64,000 nt of DNA from UBA927 sp964367095 (GTDB taxonomy: Bacteria > Patescibacteriota > Microgenomatia > UBA10105 > UBA927). Positions 1 to 9,144 of the stretch are shown piece after piece; position 1 is the stretch's first letter; the number at the start of each line of letters is the position of its first letter. The notes beneath the pieces are model-generated. The model had not been told where the DNA came from. It did no database searches and worked only from the letters and a program-made list of their open reading frames with translations. The translations under genes were made by a program, and so were the position numbers. The stretch covers positions 20,511 to 84,510 of the forward strand of contig CAYIXE010000001.1 in NCBI GenBank assembly GCA_964367095.1, in the 5' to 3' direction.

Positions 1-54
1 TTCTACCGTCTTCTTTTCGTTGTATACAGGAATGATTATAGAAAGTTTTTTCAT
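1..54 (-). CDS. Glycosyltransferase family 2, N-terminal fragment (runs off window)
   Basis: Only the first 18 codons lie in the window; the gene continues beyond base 1. The fragment begins MKKLSIIIPVYNEKKTVE, which has the IIIPVYNE opening strand of GT2 (GT-A fold) transferases such as dolichol/polyprenyl-phosphate-sugar synthases. Its ATG (54-52) overlaps the TGA stop (53-51) of the upstream ATPase gene in an ATGA arrangement, so translation is probably coupled. Subfamily and substrate cannot be judged from so short a piece. Confidence 0.8.
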   Translation of the reverse strand, partial: MKKLSIIIPVYNEKKTVE

Positions 55-1412
55 GCGTTGAAAAATGCCTTACCATGGAAGACTAACCACGCCCAGAGCG
101 GAATAAATTCCAATGTTTTTCCCTCTATCTTTTGTATAGCCGAATAGTTTTTCGTCAATACGTATCCTTTTTCCTTATTAAACTCCTGCAATCCTTCTAC
201 CATGCCCTGTGTTTCTCTCTCATGCGGCTGATCAGTATATGAAACATTATAAAAAGCCAACGCAGGATCCATAGTCACAAAATCTATCTCTTTCTTACCT
301 TTCCAATAGTAAATCGCCTGCGATTGTTTTTTTAACTCCATGTATACTACATTTTCCGCACATTGCCCGATATCAGGTCGTAAAAGCGGCACGTTAAAAT
401 TTCGCAGTCCATTATCGACTACGTACATCTTTCGGGCTCTTTGCACATCCTGCGTCTCCTTCGTTTTATACGAATAATGCTTACTCTCAAAGAGTAAATA
501 TGCCCGCTGAAAATACTCTATGTAGGATTTGGTAGTCTCTAAAGAGAGTTTCTGCGGTCGAGATAAACTACTGTATGTATGCGTTTTCGTAAAATCAGAC
601 ATAATCTGAAGTCCTAATACTTCTACTTCCTGCTGATTTCGAACACCATTGGGCACCACAACGTCTCTTGAAACCGTATCTCTAAAATAATTTGATGCCA
701 ATGTCCGTTTGACATCTTCATCTTCGGTAAGCACTATCTCAGGATATCCGCCTTCTTTCATATAATTCCCCAAGTGATGCAGAATTTTCGTTTGTTGGAA
801 AAAATTAGCCTTGAGAATCGATGATATATTCGCTTGCCCTTCTATAGTAATTCCTTTTATGCGCAAATATTCATAAAAATTAAAGGGGTAGACGTCTACT
901 TGAACGTTTCTGCCGGTCAAAACTGTCGCCGACTCTGACTCAACCAACGATCGGCGTGATCCGGAAAGTATAAACTTAACAGGATCTTTCCGCTCATACT
1001 TACTGCTTATCCAACGATTGAAGTCTTTAATTCCTTGAATTTCATCCAAAAATATATAAACTTTCCCTTGCGGGTTGTAAGTCTCCATATAATAGATAAA
1101 AATATCTTCCAAGAGTTTCCAGCCTTGTGTCAAATACTGCTGCACCAATATATCCTCCAAAAACAAATACACCACGTTTTTGGCCGGTATGCCTTTCTCA
1201 ACGATAAGATGCTCCATAAGCTGATGCATCAGCGTTGATTTCCCTGCACGACGAACACCAGTAAGGATTAACACATGACGAATATCCAGAAGTTTTTTGA
1301 GGCGCTCAAGATACTTTTCTCGAGGCACAGTATGTATCCATTTACCTTTCAAAGGATCAGTAAAGTGAGGGTTCCATGTCGAAATTAACGTTTGACACAC
1401 TTCTCTATCCAT
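51..1412 (-). CDS. AAA_14 / DUF4143-type ATP-binding protein
   Basis: A 453-residue P-loop ATPase of the AAA_14 plus DUF4143 type. Walker A is TGVRRAGKST at residues 51-60. Walker B is VYIFLDEIQG at about 118-127, followed by a sensor-like FILSGSRRSL. The C-terminal part contains the YWKGKKEIDFV motif typical of the DUF4143 domain, which resembles a PD-(D/E)XK nuclease core. The family is common in CPR and archaeal accessory regions and its biological role is unknown. The start is set by a near-consensus promoter immediately upstream. The stop overlaps the next gene, a GT2 transferase, by four bases. Standalone regulator or defence roles are both possible; the sequence does not decide. Confidence 0.88.
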   Translation of the reverse strand: MDREVCQTLISTWNPHFTDPLKGKWIHTVPREKYLERLKKLLDIRHVLILTGVRRAGKSTLMHQLMEHLIVEKGIPAKNVVYLFLEDILVQQYLTQGWKLLEDIFIYYMETYNPQGKVYIFLDEIQGIKDFNRWISSKYERKDPVKFILSGSRRSLVESESATVLTGRNVQVDVYPFNFYEYLRIKGITIEGQANISSILKANFFQQTKILHHLGNYMKEGGYPEIVLTEDEDVKRTLASNYFRDTVSRDVVVPNGVRNQQEVEVLGLQIMSDFTKTHTYSSLSRPQKLSLETTKSYIEYFQRAYLLFESKHYSYKTKETQDVQRARKMYVVDNGLRNFNVPLLRPDIGQCAENVVYMELKKQSQAIYYWKGKKEIDFVTMDPALAFYNVSYTDQPHERETQGMVEGLQEFNKEKGYVLTKNYSAIQKIEGKTLEFIPLWAWLVFHGKAFFNA

Positions 1413-1418
1413 AGTTGC

Positions 1419-1447
1419 AGTATATACTCGTATTGCCTACCTGTCAA
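1419..1447 (-). promoter_or_regulatory. Sigma-70-type promoter giving a leaderless ATPase mRNA
   Basis: Reading on the minus strand: TTGACA (1447-1442), a 17-base spacer, TATACT (1424-1419), then six bases and the ATG at 1412. The predicted +1, seven bases past the -10 box, falls on or beside the A of the start codon, so the transcript should have essentially no leader. Best match to consensus in the window. Confidence 0.75.
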
Positions 1448-1480
1448 GTATAATCTAAGGTTTATATGTCAAACCCTACG

Positions 1481-2542
1481 TTATATCGAAGGGTTAATAA
1501 CAGTATTATACACAGCTATTGTTTCGCGAGCTACACGATCCCAACTAAATTTGTTAGCCCACGTATGACCCTCACGTATCAATTCTTCCCGTTTTGATTG
1601 CGGAAATGAAAATGCTTCTTCTATCTTTTGTACAATACTTTCTCTATCATTTGGATCACAAATGAGTGATGGGCCAGCAATTTCTTTCAAACTCCCACCA
1701 TGCGTCGCAATCACCACCGTACCTGCAGACATCGCCTCAAGAACCGGCAATCCAAACCCTTCATAATACGAAGGAAGTACGCACATACTCGCTTGAGAAA
1801 GAAACGCGGGCAAATCATCATCCGATACTCGATCTACTCTCTCTACAGAAGATTCGAGATGAAATTTTTTAATATAGGTATCAATCGTTTTCGCTTCCAT
1901 TGAATCACCCAAAAATGCTTGTCCCACTAGAAACAGCTTCTCTCCGGATCGCATCATACCTTTCGTAATCAGAATTTGCCACGCGTTGAGAAGTCCAAGA
2001 ATATTTTTGTTCCAATTGATGTCCCCTACATACACTGCAAATCGTTTGGGGAGTGCATACTTTTTTGCCACACGCTTCACGACATCGGTGCTAATAGATT
2101 TTGTAAACGCACTGCTTGGGGCTAACGGCACTACATCAATTGTATCTGCAGGTCTACGCAATATGTTTACGACATCATTTTTTGAACTGATACTATCAGT
2201 AATAATCCTTCTGGCTCGCGACAAATTCCACTTTTGTATTTGCCATTTAAGCTCCCCCCGCATGCCTCTTGGGAAATGCTCCGGAAACACGAGCGGCGTA
2301 AGGTCGTGCACCGTCACTACAAATGGTTTCTTAATAAATAACGGCAATGTAATAAAAAATGGATCAAAATTTGTGAAGTGAACAATATCTACTTCTTTTG
2401 AAATATCACGAAAACTAGAAAATTCGTGGATGGAAACGCTGTTATTTTTTTTGAGTGCGTTGATGAGTTCTCGGGTGTACACGCCCACTCCCCGTGTTTT
2501 GTGGCCGCTTGAGAGAGGTGACGTGCTTATGGCTATATTCAT
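1481..2542 (-). CDS. Glycosyltransferase family 4 (mannosyltransferase-like)
   Basis: GT-B fold glycosyltransferase that would transfer a nucleotide-activated sugar on the cytoplasmic side of the membrane. The N-terminal half has the acceptor-domain pattern with a glycine-rich GVGVYTREL stretch and VVTVHDLTPL. The C-terminal half has the donor-site signature EGFGLPVLEAMSAG (E-x7-E). From the ATG at 2542 it is 353 residues. The reading frame stays open to 2647, but the extra 35 residues overlap the antirepressor remnant and do not look like a GT4 N terminus, whereas MNIAISTSPLSSG does. Donor and acceptor are not predictable. It is separated from the main glycan locus by the HicBA pair and the remnant. 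Confidence 0.87.
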   Translation of the reverse strand: MNIAISTSPLSSGHKTRGVGVYTRELINALKKNNSVSIHEFSSFRDISKEVDIVHFTNFDPFFITLPLFIKKPFVVTVHDLTPLVFPEHFPRGMRGELKWQIQKWNLSRARRIITDSISSKNDVVNILRRPADTIDVVPLAPSSAFTKSISTDVVKRVAKKYALPKRFAVYVGDINWNKNILGLLNAWQILITKGMMRSGEKLFLVGQAFLGDSMEAKTIDTYIKKFHLESSVERVDRVSDDDLPAFLSQASMCVLPSYYEGFGLPVLEAMSAGTVVIATHGGSLKEIAGPSLICDPNDRESIVQKIEEAFSFPQSKREELIREGHTWANKFSWDRVARETIAVYNTVINPSI

Positions 2543-2618
2543 AAAGTATGTTATTTTTTCTTTCCCCTGGATAATTTCTTTACAAAAATATCCTTTCCTG
2601 CTCGCAAACTTTTTTGCA

Positions 2619-2870
2619 TTAGCAGAGGTGATAACGTTTTTTTCCATCAGTAGAAATCATTTTCAACTGTACGATTCTTTCGTACACTTCACTCCCTTCA
2701 CCCTGAAGTTTACTTTTTAAATCTGTCCAATAACGTCTGGGGATTGTGGAGTCAGTCAACACCTCTATAACATCAATAACAGAAAAATACCAGATTTCTT
2801 TATCACCATTCCAATGTCTTCGAACAGTCTTTTGATTAAAAAATGCAATACTTTGGTCTTTTTTTTTCAT
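2619..2870 (-). pseudogene. Truncated Bro-N / phage antirepressor-like remnant
   Basis: The 83-residue product matches the N-terminal Bro-N domain of chromosomal antirepressor-like proteins. The stretch from QKTVRRHWNGDKEIWYFSV through VIEVLTDSTIPRRYWTDL to SEVYERIVQLKM is characteristic. These proteins are usually well over 200 residues, so only the DNA-binding-like N terminus remains. It ends in an unrelated tail (RYHLC) that suggests a frameshift or deletion. The bases after it, up to the GT4 start, keep an open frame but are not recognisable. Most likely a decayed gene; a functional mini-protein cannot be excluded. Confidence 0.6.
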
Positions 2871-2976
2871 AGGATCATTACCTAAGATTTTATCAACATT
2901 TAAACCTTCTGAAAGGGAGTACTTTCAAGTATACCAAAATGTCAGAAGCGAGACACAAATTGAGAGATAAGAGCGG

Positions 2977-3195
2977 TTACGCATCTTCAAGTTCCTGCTT
3001 AGTTACATTCGCTTGCTTTAATAGCGAAGCAAGCGTACCCAACGCAATTTCTTTATGATTCGGAACAATAGTTGTTTGAAGCTTGCCACCTCGAACGCCT
3101 CGCATTTTTATATGACTTCCTTTTTGGGATACAATCATAAAACCTAATCGCTTCAGACGTGTAATTATATCTCTTCCTGAATACAATTTAGGCAT
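2977..3195 (-). CDS. hicA: HicA-family mRNA interferase toxin
   Basis: A 72-residue protein with the HicA/YcfA double-stranded-RNA-binding-like fold. The active-site region is GSHIKM (catalytic His) and the C-terminal part reads TTIVPNHKEIALGTL, followed by an ILKQ-like helix. HicA toxins cleave mRNA when not bound by HicB. It lies downstream of and overlaps the antitoxin gene by eight bases (3188-3195), the antitoxin-first order seen in some HicBA loci. Length is normal and no key residue appears lost, so the toxin is probably functional. Confidence 0.88.
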   Translation of the reverse strand: MPKLYSGRDIITRLKRLGFMIVSQKGSHIKMRGVRGGKLQTTIVPNHKEIALGTLASLLKQANVTKQELEDA

Positions 3196-3448
3196 ACTGA
3201 AACTTTGGGAATAATTTCTCCAATCGAAGATCAGGCAATATCTTCAAAGAATCTGCCGAAACTTTTTCATCTTCAAAATAAAGCTCAATGGCTTCATTTA
3301 AATTTATAAGTGCCTCACTCATAGATTTTCCTTGGCTGGCTATATCAATTTCCACGGCTTTGGCTACAAACCATGCACCTTCACGCCAAACGAGGGCATT
3401 CATTCCATAAGAGGCTATTTTTTGTTTTTTCTCTAATCGTTTCATCAT
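3188..3448 (-). CDS. hicB: HicB-family antitoxin
   Basis: About 86 residues with a HicB-like partial RNase H fold. ALVWREGAWFVAKAVEIDIASQGKS followed by EALINLNEAIELYFED is the typical pattern, with a conserved Q/S-G turn and a helix that packs on the toxin. It lacks an obvious added HTH domain. The frame is open to 3475, but a start at 3448 (MMKRLEKK) fits a TATACT box just upstream and avoids overlap with the membrane-protein gene. It should neutralise the adjacent HicA and may repress the pair. Confidence 0.78.
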   Translation of the reverse strand: MMKRLEKKQKIASYGMNALVWREGAWFVAKAVEIDIASQGKSMSEALINLNEAIELYFEDEKVSADSLKILPDLRLEKLFPKFQYA

Positions 3449-3456
3449 ATAATCGT

Positions 3457-3462
3457 AGTATA
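3457..3462 (-). promoter_or_regulatory. Probable -10 box of the hicBA pair
   Basis: TATACT on the minus strand, eight bases before the ATG at 3448. No clear -35 box is visible. The position would give an mRNA with only about one or two bases before the start codon. Confidence 0.4.
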
Positions 3463-5052
3463 TCACATCAAACAAGTCATTCTTCTTGCATATTTACGAT
3501 GAGCATAACGTACTTTGCGTATACCGAAAGCTAACAAAGAGAACAAACTGAGTAGTGATATCCCGTCGGCCAATAGCCGCAAGGGAGTCTCTTCAAATCT
3601 AACGATTAGTTGATGCTCTCCACTGGGCATATTCACATGGATAATACCGTCAGATTTATAGATGATAGTAGTTTCTTTACCGTCAACATACGCTTTCCAC
3701 CCGGGAAAATAGAGTATATTCGCTGAGACAGTGCTTTCTGTTTTAGCATTGATAGTCATCTCATAGGAAAGTGGGGTCTCTTTGTACACATTTATAGCGG
3801 CATCCCCAGTGCTCGCTTGAAACCTTGTAGAAAACCGCTCTTTTTTCCATCCTGTCCATATTGTCGAGAAGCTATTACCTAAAGATGATGTGCCATCTGT
3901 AAATTCACGCCGAGAAAGGTAATGTGCATCATCCCGCTTTTCATACGTCACAGGCTTCATATATGAAAAACTTGCTATAAAAGCCAGAACGGTGAGCCCC
4001 ACCATAATCCATCGTGGTGTCACAGTGGTAAGAAGCGCTCCAAGATACCCAGTGGCAATGGTGGTAACCACCAATAATCTCCATGGATACTGAATATTGC
4101 CCATAAGCGGCACGTATCGCCATAATGACAACGAGTACTCTGTCATACCAAAGATTGCAACCCCTACCACACAAAGAACGGGGAAAATTATCGCTCGTAA
4201 TGCTTTCTTTCTCACTGCCGCAAAAAAACTGATACATACGATAAGAAGCGACACGATGCCAATTTGATACGACATCTCATCAGCGGTAATCCCTACACCC
4301 GAAAATCCCGTTCCCCACGATGGGAAGAGCAGCTGAAAAAGATCCGGAAAATGATCAGCATACGAAACACTATTTAAACCCACCATAAAACGGCTCTCAA
4401 CGAGTGCCGGCAGCCAAAAATACGTTGCTAACCCAATTCCCGTAACAATTACTAAGATGTTGCCTCGTTTGCGATACCATGTATACAAAAAAATAATTGG
4501 AATAAATATGAGCGCTGTAATATTGTGACTTACTATAATACCGGCTATCCCTATTGCTACACCAAAGGAAACACCATATTCTAACGCTGCAAGGGTTAAC
4601 AACACAAAAGAAAGCGCCCACACCTCTCCTACTGATCCCCGTACATAAATATCCACAAACCAATACGGCACCATCGAACATATAATCGTACCTATAAGTG
4701 CTGGCTTTTTTCCAAACACTTTACGTAACCACAAAAAACACCAAAGTATAGCCGTAAGATACCCTGTAGCCAAGGTCAGCTTCACGCTGTCGACAAACGT
4801 CGCGCCCAATGCATGGAATAAACTTCCTATATAGTTAGGGAATGGATAATGAAAAAGAAAAAGCGGTAAGCCGTATCCACTATTTAAATCAGGCGCCCAT
4901 CGAGGAAATACATACCCTTGAGACAACATCTTATAAAACTGCCAGAAACGAATAATATGATACTCTCCGTCATGCGTCGGGATAAATCGAGCACCAAAAA
5001 GCCATTGCGATGCAAATATTGCCGGAATAAGCGCGAGCAATAAAAATTTCAT
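3463..5052 (-). CDS. PTPS-related polytopic membrane protein (GT-C-like)
   Basis: A 529-residue integral membrane protein of the family Pfam names 6-pyruvoyl-tetrahydropterin synthase related, despite having no pterin chemistry. After a first hydrophobic helix comes a luminal-type motif THDGEYHIIRF (residues 26-36), then a PRWAPDLNSGYGLPL segment and many hydrophobic helices. The last 100 residues form a soluble beta-rich domain (YFPGWKAYVDGKE, then GEHQLIVRF) followed by a terminal helix. Topology and the acidic first loop resemble GT-C transferases using polyprenyl-linked donors, so a glycan role outside the membrane is inferred. It shares an ATGA overlap with the preceding MptB-like gene. 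One of five paralogues in the window. Confidence 0.75.
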   Translation of the reverse strand: MKFLLLALIPAIFASQWLFGARFIPTHDGEYHIIRFWQFYKMLSQGYVFPRWAPDLNSGYGLPLFLFHYPFPNYIGSLFHALGATFVDSVKLTLATGYLTAILWCFLWLRKVFGKKPALIGTIICSMVPYWFVDIYVRGSVGEVWALSFVLLTLAALEYGVSFGVAIGIAGIIVSHNITALIFIPIIFLYTWYRKRGNILVIVTGIGLATYFWLPALVESRFMVGLNSVSYADHFPDLFQLLFPSWGTGFSGVGITADEMSYQIGIVSLLIVCISFFAAVRKKALRAIIFPVLCVVGVAIFGMTEYSLSLWRYVPLMGNIQYPWRLLVVTTIATGYLGALLTTVTPRWIMVGLTVLAFIASFSYMKPVTYEKRDDAHYLSRREFTDGTSSLGNSFSTIWTGWKKERFSTRFQASTGDAAINVYKETPLSYEMTINAKTESTVSANILYFPGWKAYVDGKETTIIYKSDGIIHVNMPSGEHQLIVRFEETPLRLLADGISLLSLFSLLAFGIRKVRYAHRKYARRMTCLM

Positions 5053-6173
5053 CGTTTGTTCACAAAAATTTTATACCAAAAACTATAACAAGCCAACGGC
5101 ATCCATGTCACAAAAAGCCGTATCATGGGTCCTGTGCCTCCATATTCTCTCGTCGCTATCCACGGCAAATACCGCAGCATTAATCCAAAGCTTAACATAT
5201 ACGCGGCTCCATGAATAAAGGATCTTTTGCCCATAGGCAACAGTGATACAAATACAAGAAACCATATGGCGTACCACGGATACATTTCTTCCCGAAGGGG
5301 GGTTAATAAAAAAACGCCAAACATACAAATTCCTACAAACAAAGCACGCTTTTCGTCTGATAAGTGACGAAAAAAAATAAAAAGCGGCAACACCACTATA
5401 GTTGCTCCTTTCACCAATACCGAGGAGAGCATAAAACCCAATCCCATAATCCATACTGCTAACTGCGTATTACGCCAAAGATAAATTCCATAAAGAAGGA
5501 GAGCCATCATAAATGTATCATTATGGCCAGATACAAATGTCTCAATAATCACAAGCGGATTAAACGCAAAAAATAAGACGTTTCGCACGTTCTTTGTCAT
5601 CCGATAAATAAGAACTCCTATCGCTACATACGAGCTGATTACCAACAATTTAAATGTGTACAACGCGACCAATACATTACCAAAAGAAAGTACGTACGGA
5701 ATCCACGTGGCAAGTATCCATATTGGCCCGTACAGTGCGAGTTTATTGGCGGCTCTGGTAAACCCAAGCATCGGCTCACCGAGAAATTCAGTCGGCATCA
5801 CAAGATAGGGATTTTCGTGATAAAAAAATGCAACCTTTGCCGTAAGAATGTAGTTAAAAATGTCATGAGACAATGCAGGGTATGATAAGAAAAAGATACA
5901 ACCTATCAATAACAAAAATTTCCAATATGTTTTTAGCGTTGGTAGCGTCTGTATCCTAATAATCAATGCATACAAGATAAACAAAATGAAAACAAAAATT
6001 ATATATATAATCGCGGCAACAATCGGCGTTTTATACACGATGTGAGTCAACGAATTGAGGACTGATAATGCCCACGGATGCGTCGAGATACTAAAATTTG
6101 GATCAACGAACCCAAATGAAAAAAGTGAAAATAAGAATCCGACTACTGCAAACCAAACAAGTATTGCTTTCAT
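5049..6173 (-). CDS. MptB-like polyprenyl-linked mannosyltransferase (GT-C)
   Basis: A 374-residue protein made almost entirely of hydrophobic helices. It carries the motif SHDIFNYI (about 102-109), then HENPYL, and NPLVIIETFVSGHNDTF in the middle. These resemble actinobacterial alpha-1,6-mannopyranosyltransferases MptA/MptB and related DUF2029 proteins, which take mannose from polyprenyl-phosphate-mannose on the outer face. Substrate here is unproven. The second copy of this family is at 40951-42099. It follows a DUF5667-like gene by one base and overlaps the next gene by four. Confidence 0.72.
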   Translation of the reverse strand: MKAILVWFAVVGFLFSLFSFGFVDPNFSISTHPWALSVLNSLTHIVYKTPIVAAIIYIIFVFILFILYALIIRIQTLPTLKTYWKFLLLIGCIFFLSYPALSHDIFNYILTAKVAFFYHENPYLVMPTEFLGEPMLGFTRAANKLALYGPIWILATWIPYVLSFGNVLVALYTFKLLVISSYVAIGVLIYRMTKNVRNVLFFAFNPLVIIETFVSGHNDTFMMALLLYGIYLWRNTQLAVWIMGLGFMLSSVLVKGATIVVLPLFIFFRHLSDEKRALFVGICMFGVFLLTPLREEMYPWYAIWFLVFVSLLPMGKRSFIHGAAYMLSFGLMLRYLPWIATREYGGTGPMIRLFVTWMPLACYSFWYKIFVNKR

Positions 6174-6174
6174 A

Positions 6175-6708
6175 TTATGGATTCATACTATTCTCCCGTA
6201 TATTTTGACGAAGCTTTATAGAAGCAGTCAACCGCTCATGAATGGATAACACCGTTGAGGAAATTTTTTCCGGTGTCCATATAAATTCTGGAGGCAATTC
6301 TCTATATAACTTTGTAAGTAACTTCTCGTGAGTGCTCATCTGTTCTTTTAATGATGCAACAACCAATGACATATTTTTCTTTTCCGCTTTTCCCGATTGA
6401 ATACGTTCTGGTAGCTGAATAATTTCATTGTCAGAATGATTCAAGGCATCAAATGCCAATAAATATTGTTTGTACTCAAATAATATTTTCGCTTCAACCA
6501 GATATTTATCTGCCATGTTCATGATATGTTTTGCCTGCGCGATACTCCCAAAACTCCAATATCGTTTCACATGATCCAAGACGCGTGATACTCTATACAT
6601 TTTATTTCCGGGCATAGCTGATGGATATGGGAGCACATATTCAGAAAATACAAGCGAAGGTGTGGAAAAAATTAAAGTCAAAAGAAAAAATGAAAGGAAA
6701 TACTTCAT
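6175..6708 (-). CDS. Secreted DUF5667-like protein
   Basis: About 177 residues, starting at the ATG at 6708 where a classical signal peptide begins (MKYFLSFFLLTLIF, then a cleavable-looking region near SLVFSE). The mature part is helical and charged, beginning with YPSAMPGNKMYRVSRVLDHV, which resembles DUF5667 proteins. Those are exported or membrane-tethered helical proteins of unknown role found in CPR genomes. The longer frame to 6771 would overlap the GT2 gene and mask the signal peptide, so it was rejected. Sits between a GT2 and an MptB-like gene, so a periphery role in surface glycan assembly is possible. Confidence 0.65.
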   Translation of the reverse strand: MKYFLSFFLLTLIFSTPSLVFSEYVLPYPSAMPGNKMYRVSRVLDHVKRYWSFGSIAQAKHIMNMADKYLVEAKILFEYKQYLLAFDALNHSDNEIIQLPERIQSGKAEKKNMSLVVASLKEQMSTHEKLLTKLYRELPPEFIWTPEKISSTVLSIHERLTASIKLRQNIRENSMNP

Positions 6709-6709
6709 A

Positions 6710-7480
6710 TCACGATGCAGACATAAACTTTTTGTATGCCATAGGAAAATGGATGCTCGAGAATAGCGCAAACTGAAACCCCTGCCATCCGTCTACAAAC
6801 CCCTTATGGCGAAGATAGATCGAAAAAAACGTACCAATCGGTTTGACCAAACAATACGATAAAAATAAATTAAACGTGGGTGTTTTATATATCTTTCGCA
6901 AATCTAGAGCTGTAAGCGAGGTATACGTGTCTGCCTTTGCCCAGTATTCCTCAAGAGTATTGTTGGTGTAATGCAAAAGCGGTTCTTTAAGCGTTCCGAT
7001 CTCTCCATCTATGACAATCTGTTCATGTACTGACTTGCAAGGTAACATGCCTTTACCCCTTTTAAACAATCGAACAAGATAGTCAGGATACTGTCCGCCT
7101 TTGGAAAGCCATTTGCCAATGAAGAAATTTTTGCGCGGCATTTGATACCCGGCATTTGTATTCTTTTTCTTTATTACTGACAGAATTTCGGCGCGAAGCT
7201 TTGGGCTTATGACTTCATCAGCGTCCAACTGCAATATCCAATCGCTCTTGCATGCATCTATGGCATACTGCTTATTGATATGAAACATCGCTGGATTATC
7301 TCGTTTAGAAATGTTCGCACCATACTTCTTTGCAATTTCAAGAGTTCCGTCAGTTGATCCGCCATCGACCAAGACTATTTCATCAACCCACGAAACTACA
7401 GAGGCTAAACATGCTTCTAATTTAATAACTTCGTTATATGTAGCAATTGCCACTGATAATGTTACCTTCTTTTTTGCCAT
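6710..7480 (-). CDS. Glycosyltransferase family 2 (WaaE/KdtX-like)
   Basis: A 256-residue GT-A fold transferase. It has the opening VAIATYNEV, the nucleotide-binding VDGGSTDGT, and the metal-binding LQLDADEV. The second half has the basic VRLFKRGKGM and KSVHEQIV motifs typical of the WaaE/KdtX group that adds sugars to lipid-linked cores. It would act on the inner face of the membrane. Paralogues sit at 31427 and 33116. The gene overlaps the preceding PTPS-related gene by 19 bases. Confidence 0.85.
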   Translation of the reverse strand: MAKKKVTLSVAIATYNEVIKLEACLASVVSWVDEIVLVDGGSTDGTLEIAKKYGANISKRDNPAMFHINKQYAIDACKSDWILQLDADEVISPKLRAEILSVIKKKNTNAGYQMPRKNFFIGKWLSKGGQYPDYLVRLFKRGKGMLPCKSVHEQIVIDGEIGTLKEPLLHYTNNTLEEYWAKADTYTSLTALDLRKIYKTPTFNLFLSYCLVKPIGTFFSIYLRHKGFVDGWQGFQFALFSSIHFPMAYKKFMSAS

Positions 7481-9144
7481 AACCGCATTGTAACAAGAAA
7501 CCCCAAGAGTACAAAAATACCACCTATAGAAATCCAGTTAGAGAGTTTTCGAAACTTTGTATCGGAAAATATAATTTCAACATCATGCACTCCCTCGGGA
7601 ACATCAAATGTTAACAGTCCTCGATAATTAGGGTTTTGAAATTCAATAGGAACGCGCGTTTTATCGACAAATACTTCCCAATTGGGAAAATAAAGCGTAT
7701 TTTCGACAAATTTCATGGATGTTGATGAAGAAACAGCATATGAATGATATGTGCTATTTCTACGTCCGACTTCAATAGTCACATCCTTTCCACTGATTAG
7801 CTCAATCGGCGCTTTGGCTCTCGTTTCCATAAAACGAATAGACCAAATCGGTGAACTTTCTCCTGTATCCGTAGTGCCGTTATAGACGCTGGTGAAATTA
7901 CTGTCAGGCATCGATACATACTCTTTTGCGTGCCACATGGGAATGGTTCCGACAATTGCGATAGTACACAATAATCCCATCATCCATATCTTCTCTTTTT
8001 TAGAAACTATACTTATCCCAATAGCACCAACAATCGACGTTGCAAATACTGCAACACTCATCAGCCGCCAAGGAAATTGAAACTTTTGCAGAAGCGATAT
8101 CGATTGCCAAACAGGCAACGCTGCATTGGTCATAAGGAAAAGTGAGAAAATAAATATGGCGACTGCCGCTATAGTGAATATCTGCATTTTTCGATTCGCT
8201 TTGGAAAACTTCACCAAGACCAATACCAACCCCAGAAGCTGTGCCACACCAAGGCTCTTACTAAACTCATTTCCACCCCCATAGTTCCACGCTGACCACA
8301 GAAACCACCGCAGCGGCACAAATCGAGTCTGAAAATCTCCGACGGTCACGATATCTCGAAGCGTATATTTCCCCTCAACAAATGCAGGTATCCAAAAAAA
8401 TGCTGATAATATGAACCCAAGTGTAATACAGATAACGCTTGTGATGAAAAACCGACGTTTATCTTTTGACTCATAGACAAAAAGGTATAAAGCGTAGACA
8501 CCTGCTATAGGCAAAAACATAATACTCAATGCATTATGTGAAAGAATTAATCCCGCCACACCCAACGCAACTATAACCTCCGCCTTTATTATTCTCATAT
8601 ATCGATATATGAGAATTTTGGGAGTATCAAAAGATTGCTTAGCTAACATATAAAGTCCAAACATCACAAACGGTAAAAAAATAAAAGCCATATGTTCCCC
8701 AATCGCCCCGCGAATATAGATATCGACAAACCGATAGGGAGCAAATCCATAAAGGATAGCCGCTGTAATCCCCGCTTCCATGCCCCATGCGGCATTAACC
8801 CACAGAAACATGGCAAACATGCTTGCAATAAACCCAAATGCAAAAACGAGCTTGACACTTTCTACCAATGAAAATCCAATCGTATGAAACGCTGACGCGA
8901 TGTAGGATGGCAGCGGATACAAAAACATCATCACCGGATGCCCGTATCCCCAATTAAGGTTGCCAGCCCATCGCGGAACAAGGTTGCCTTCAGAAAGTGA
9001 TTGATAGAAGTTGGCAATCCTTGCCACATGATCCTTACCATCATGCGTTATGGGCAATCCTGAGTTAAACAAGTCAAAAAGGGGCAAGATGGAAACAATA
9101 AGAAGTACGAACCAGATAACCAAGAGTGGAAGTAATCGCTTCAT
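7462..9144 (-). CDS. PTPS-related polytopic membrane protein (GT-C-like)
   Basis: A 560-residue paralogue of the protein at 3463-5052. Helix 1 is followed by ITHDGKDHVARI (residues 32-43) and then VPRWAGNLNWGYGHP, the shared acidic loop of the family. About a dozen hydrophobic helices follow. The C-terminal soluble part includes LYFPNWEVFVDKTRVP and a terminal membrane helix. The family has no established substrate; GT-C-like transfer from a lipid-linked sugar is inferred. The start overlaps the stop of the ArnT-like gene before it (ATGA, 9141-9144), so the two are likely translated together. Confidence 0.74.
   Translation of the reverse strand: MKRLLPLLVIWFVLLIVSILPLFDLFNSGLPITHDGKDHVARIANFYQSLSEGNLVPRWAGNLNWGYGHPVMMFLYPLPSYIASAFHTIGFSLVESVKLVFAFGFIASMFAMFLWVNAAWGMEAGITAAILYGFAPYRFVDIYIRGAIGEHMAFIFLPFVMFGLYMLAKQSFDTPKILIYRYMRIIKAEVIVALGVAGLILSHNALSIMFLPIAGVYALYLFVYESKDKRRFFITSVICITLGFILSAFFWIPAFVEGKYTLRDIVTVGDFQTRFVPLRWFLWSAWNYGGGNEFSKSLGVAQLLGLVLVLVKFSKANRKMQIFTIAAVAIFIFSLFLMTNAALPVWQSISLLQKFQFPWRLMSVAVFATSIVGAIGISIVSKKEKIWMMGLLCTIAIVGTIPMWHAKEYVSMPDSNFTSVYNGTTDTGESSPIWSIRFMETRAKAPIELISGKDVTIEVGRRNSTYHSYAVSSSTSMKFVENTLYFPNWEVFVDKTRVPIEFQNPNYRGLLTFDVPEGVHDVEIIFSDTKFRKLSNWISIGGIFVLLGFLVTMRLWQKRR

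Noticed and set aside
2543..2647. N-terminal extension of the GT4 gene to 2647
   Set aside because: The extra 35 residues overlap the antirepressor remnant and do not resemble a GT4 N terminus; the Met at 2542 begins the normal first strand.
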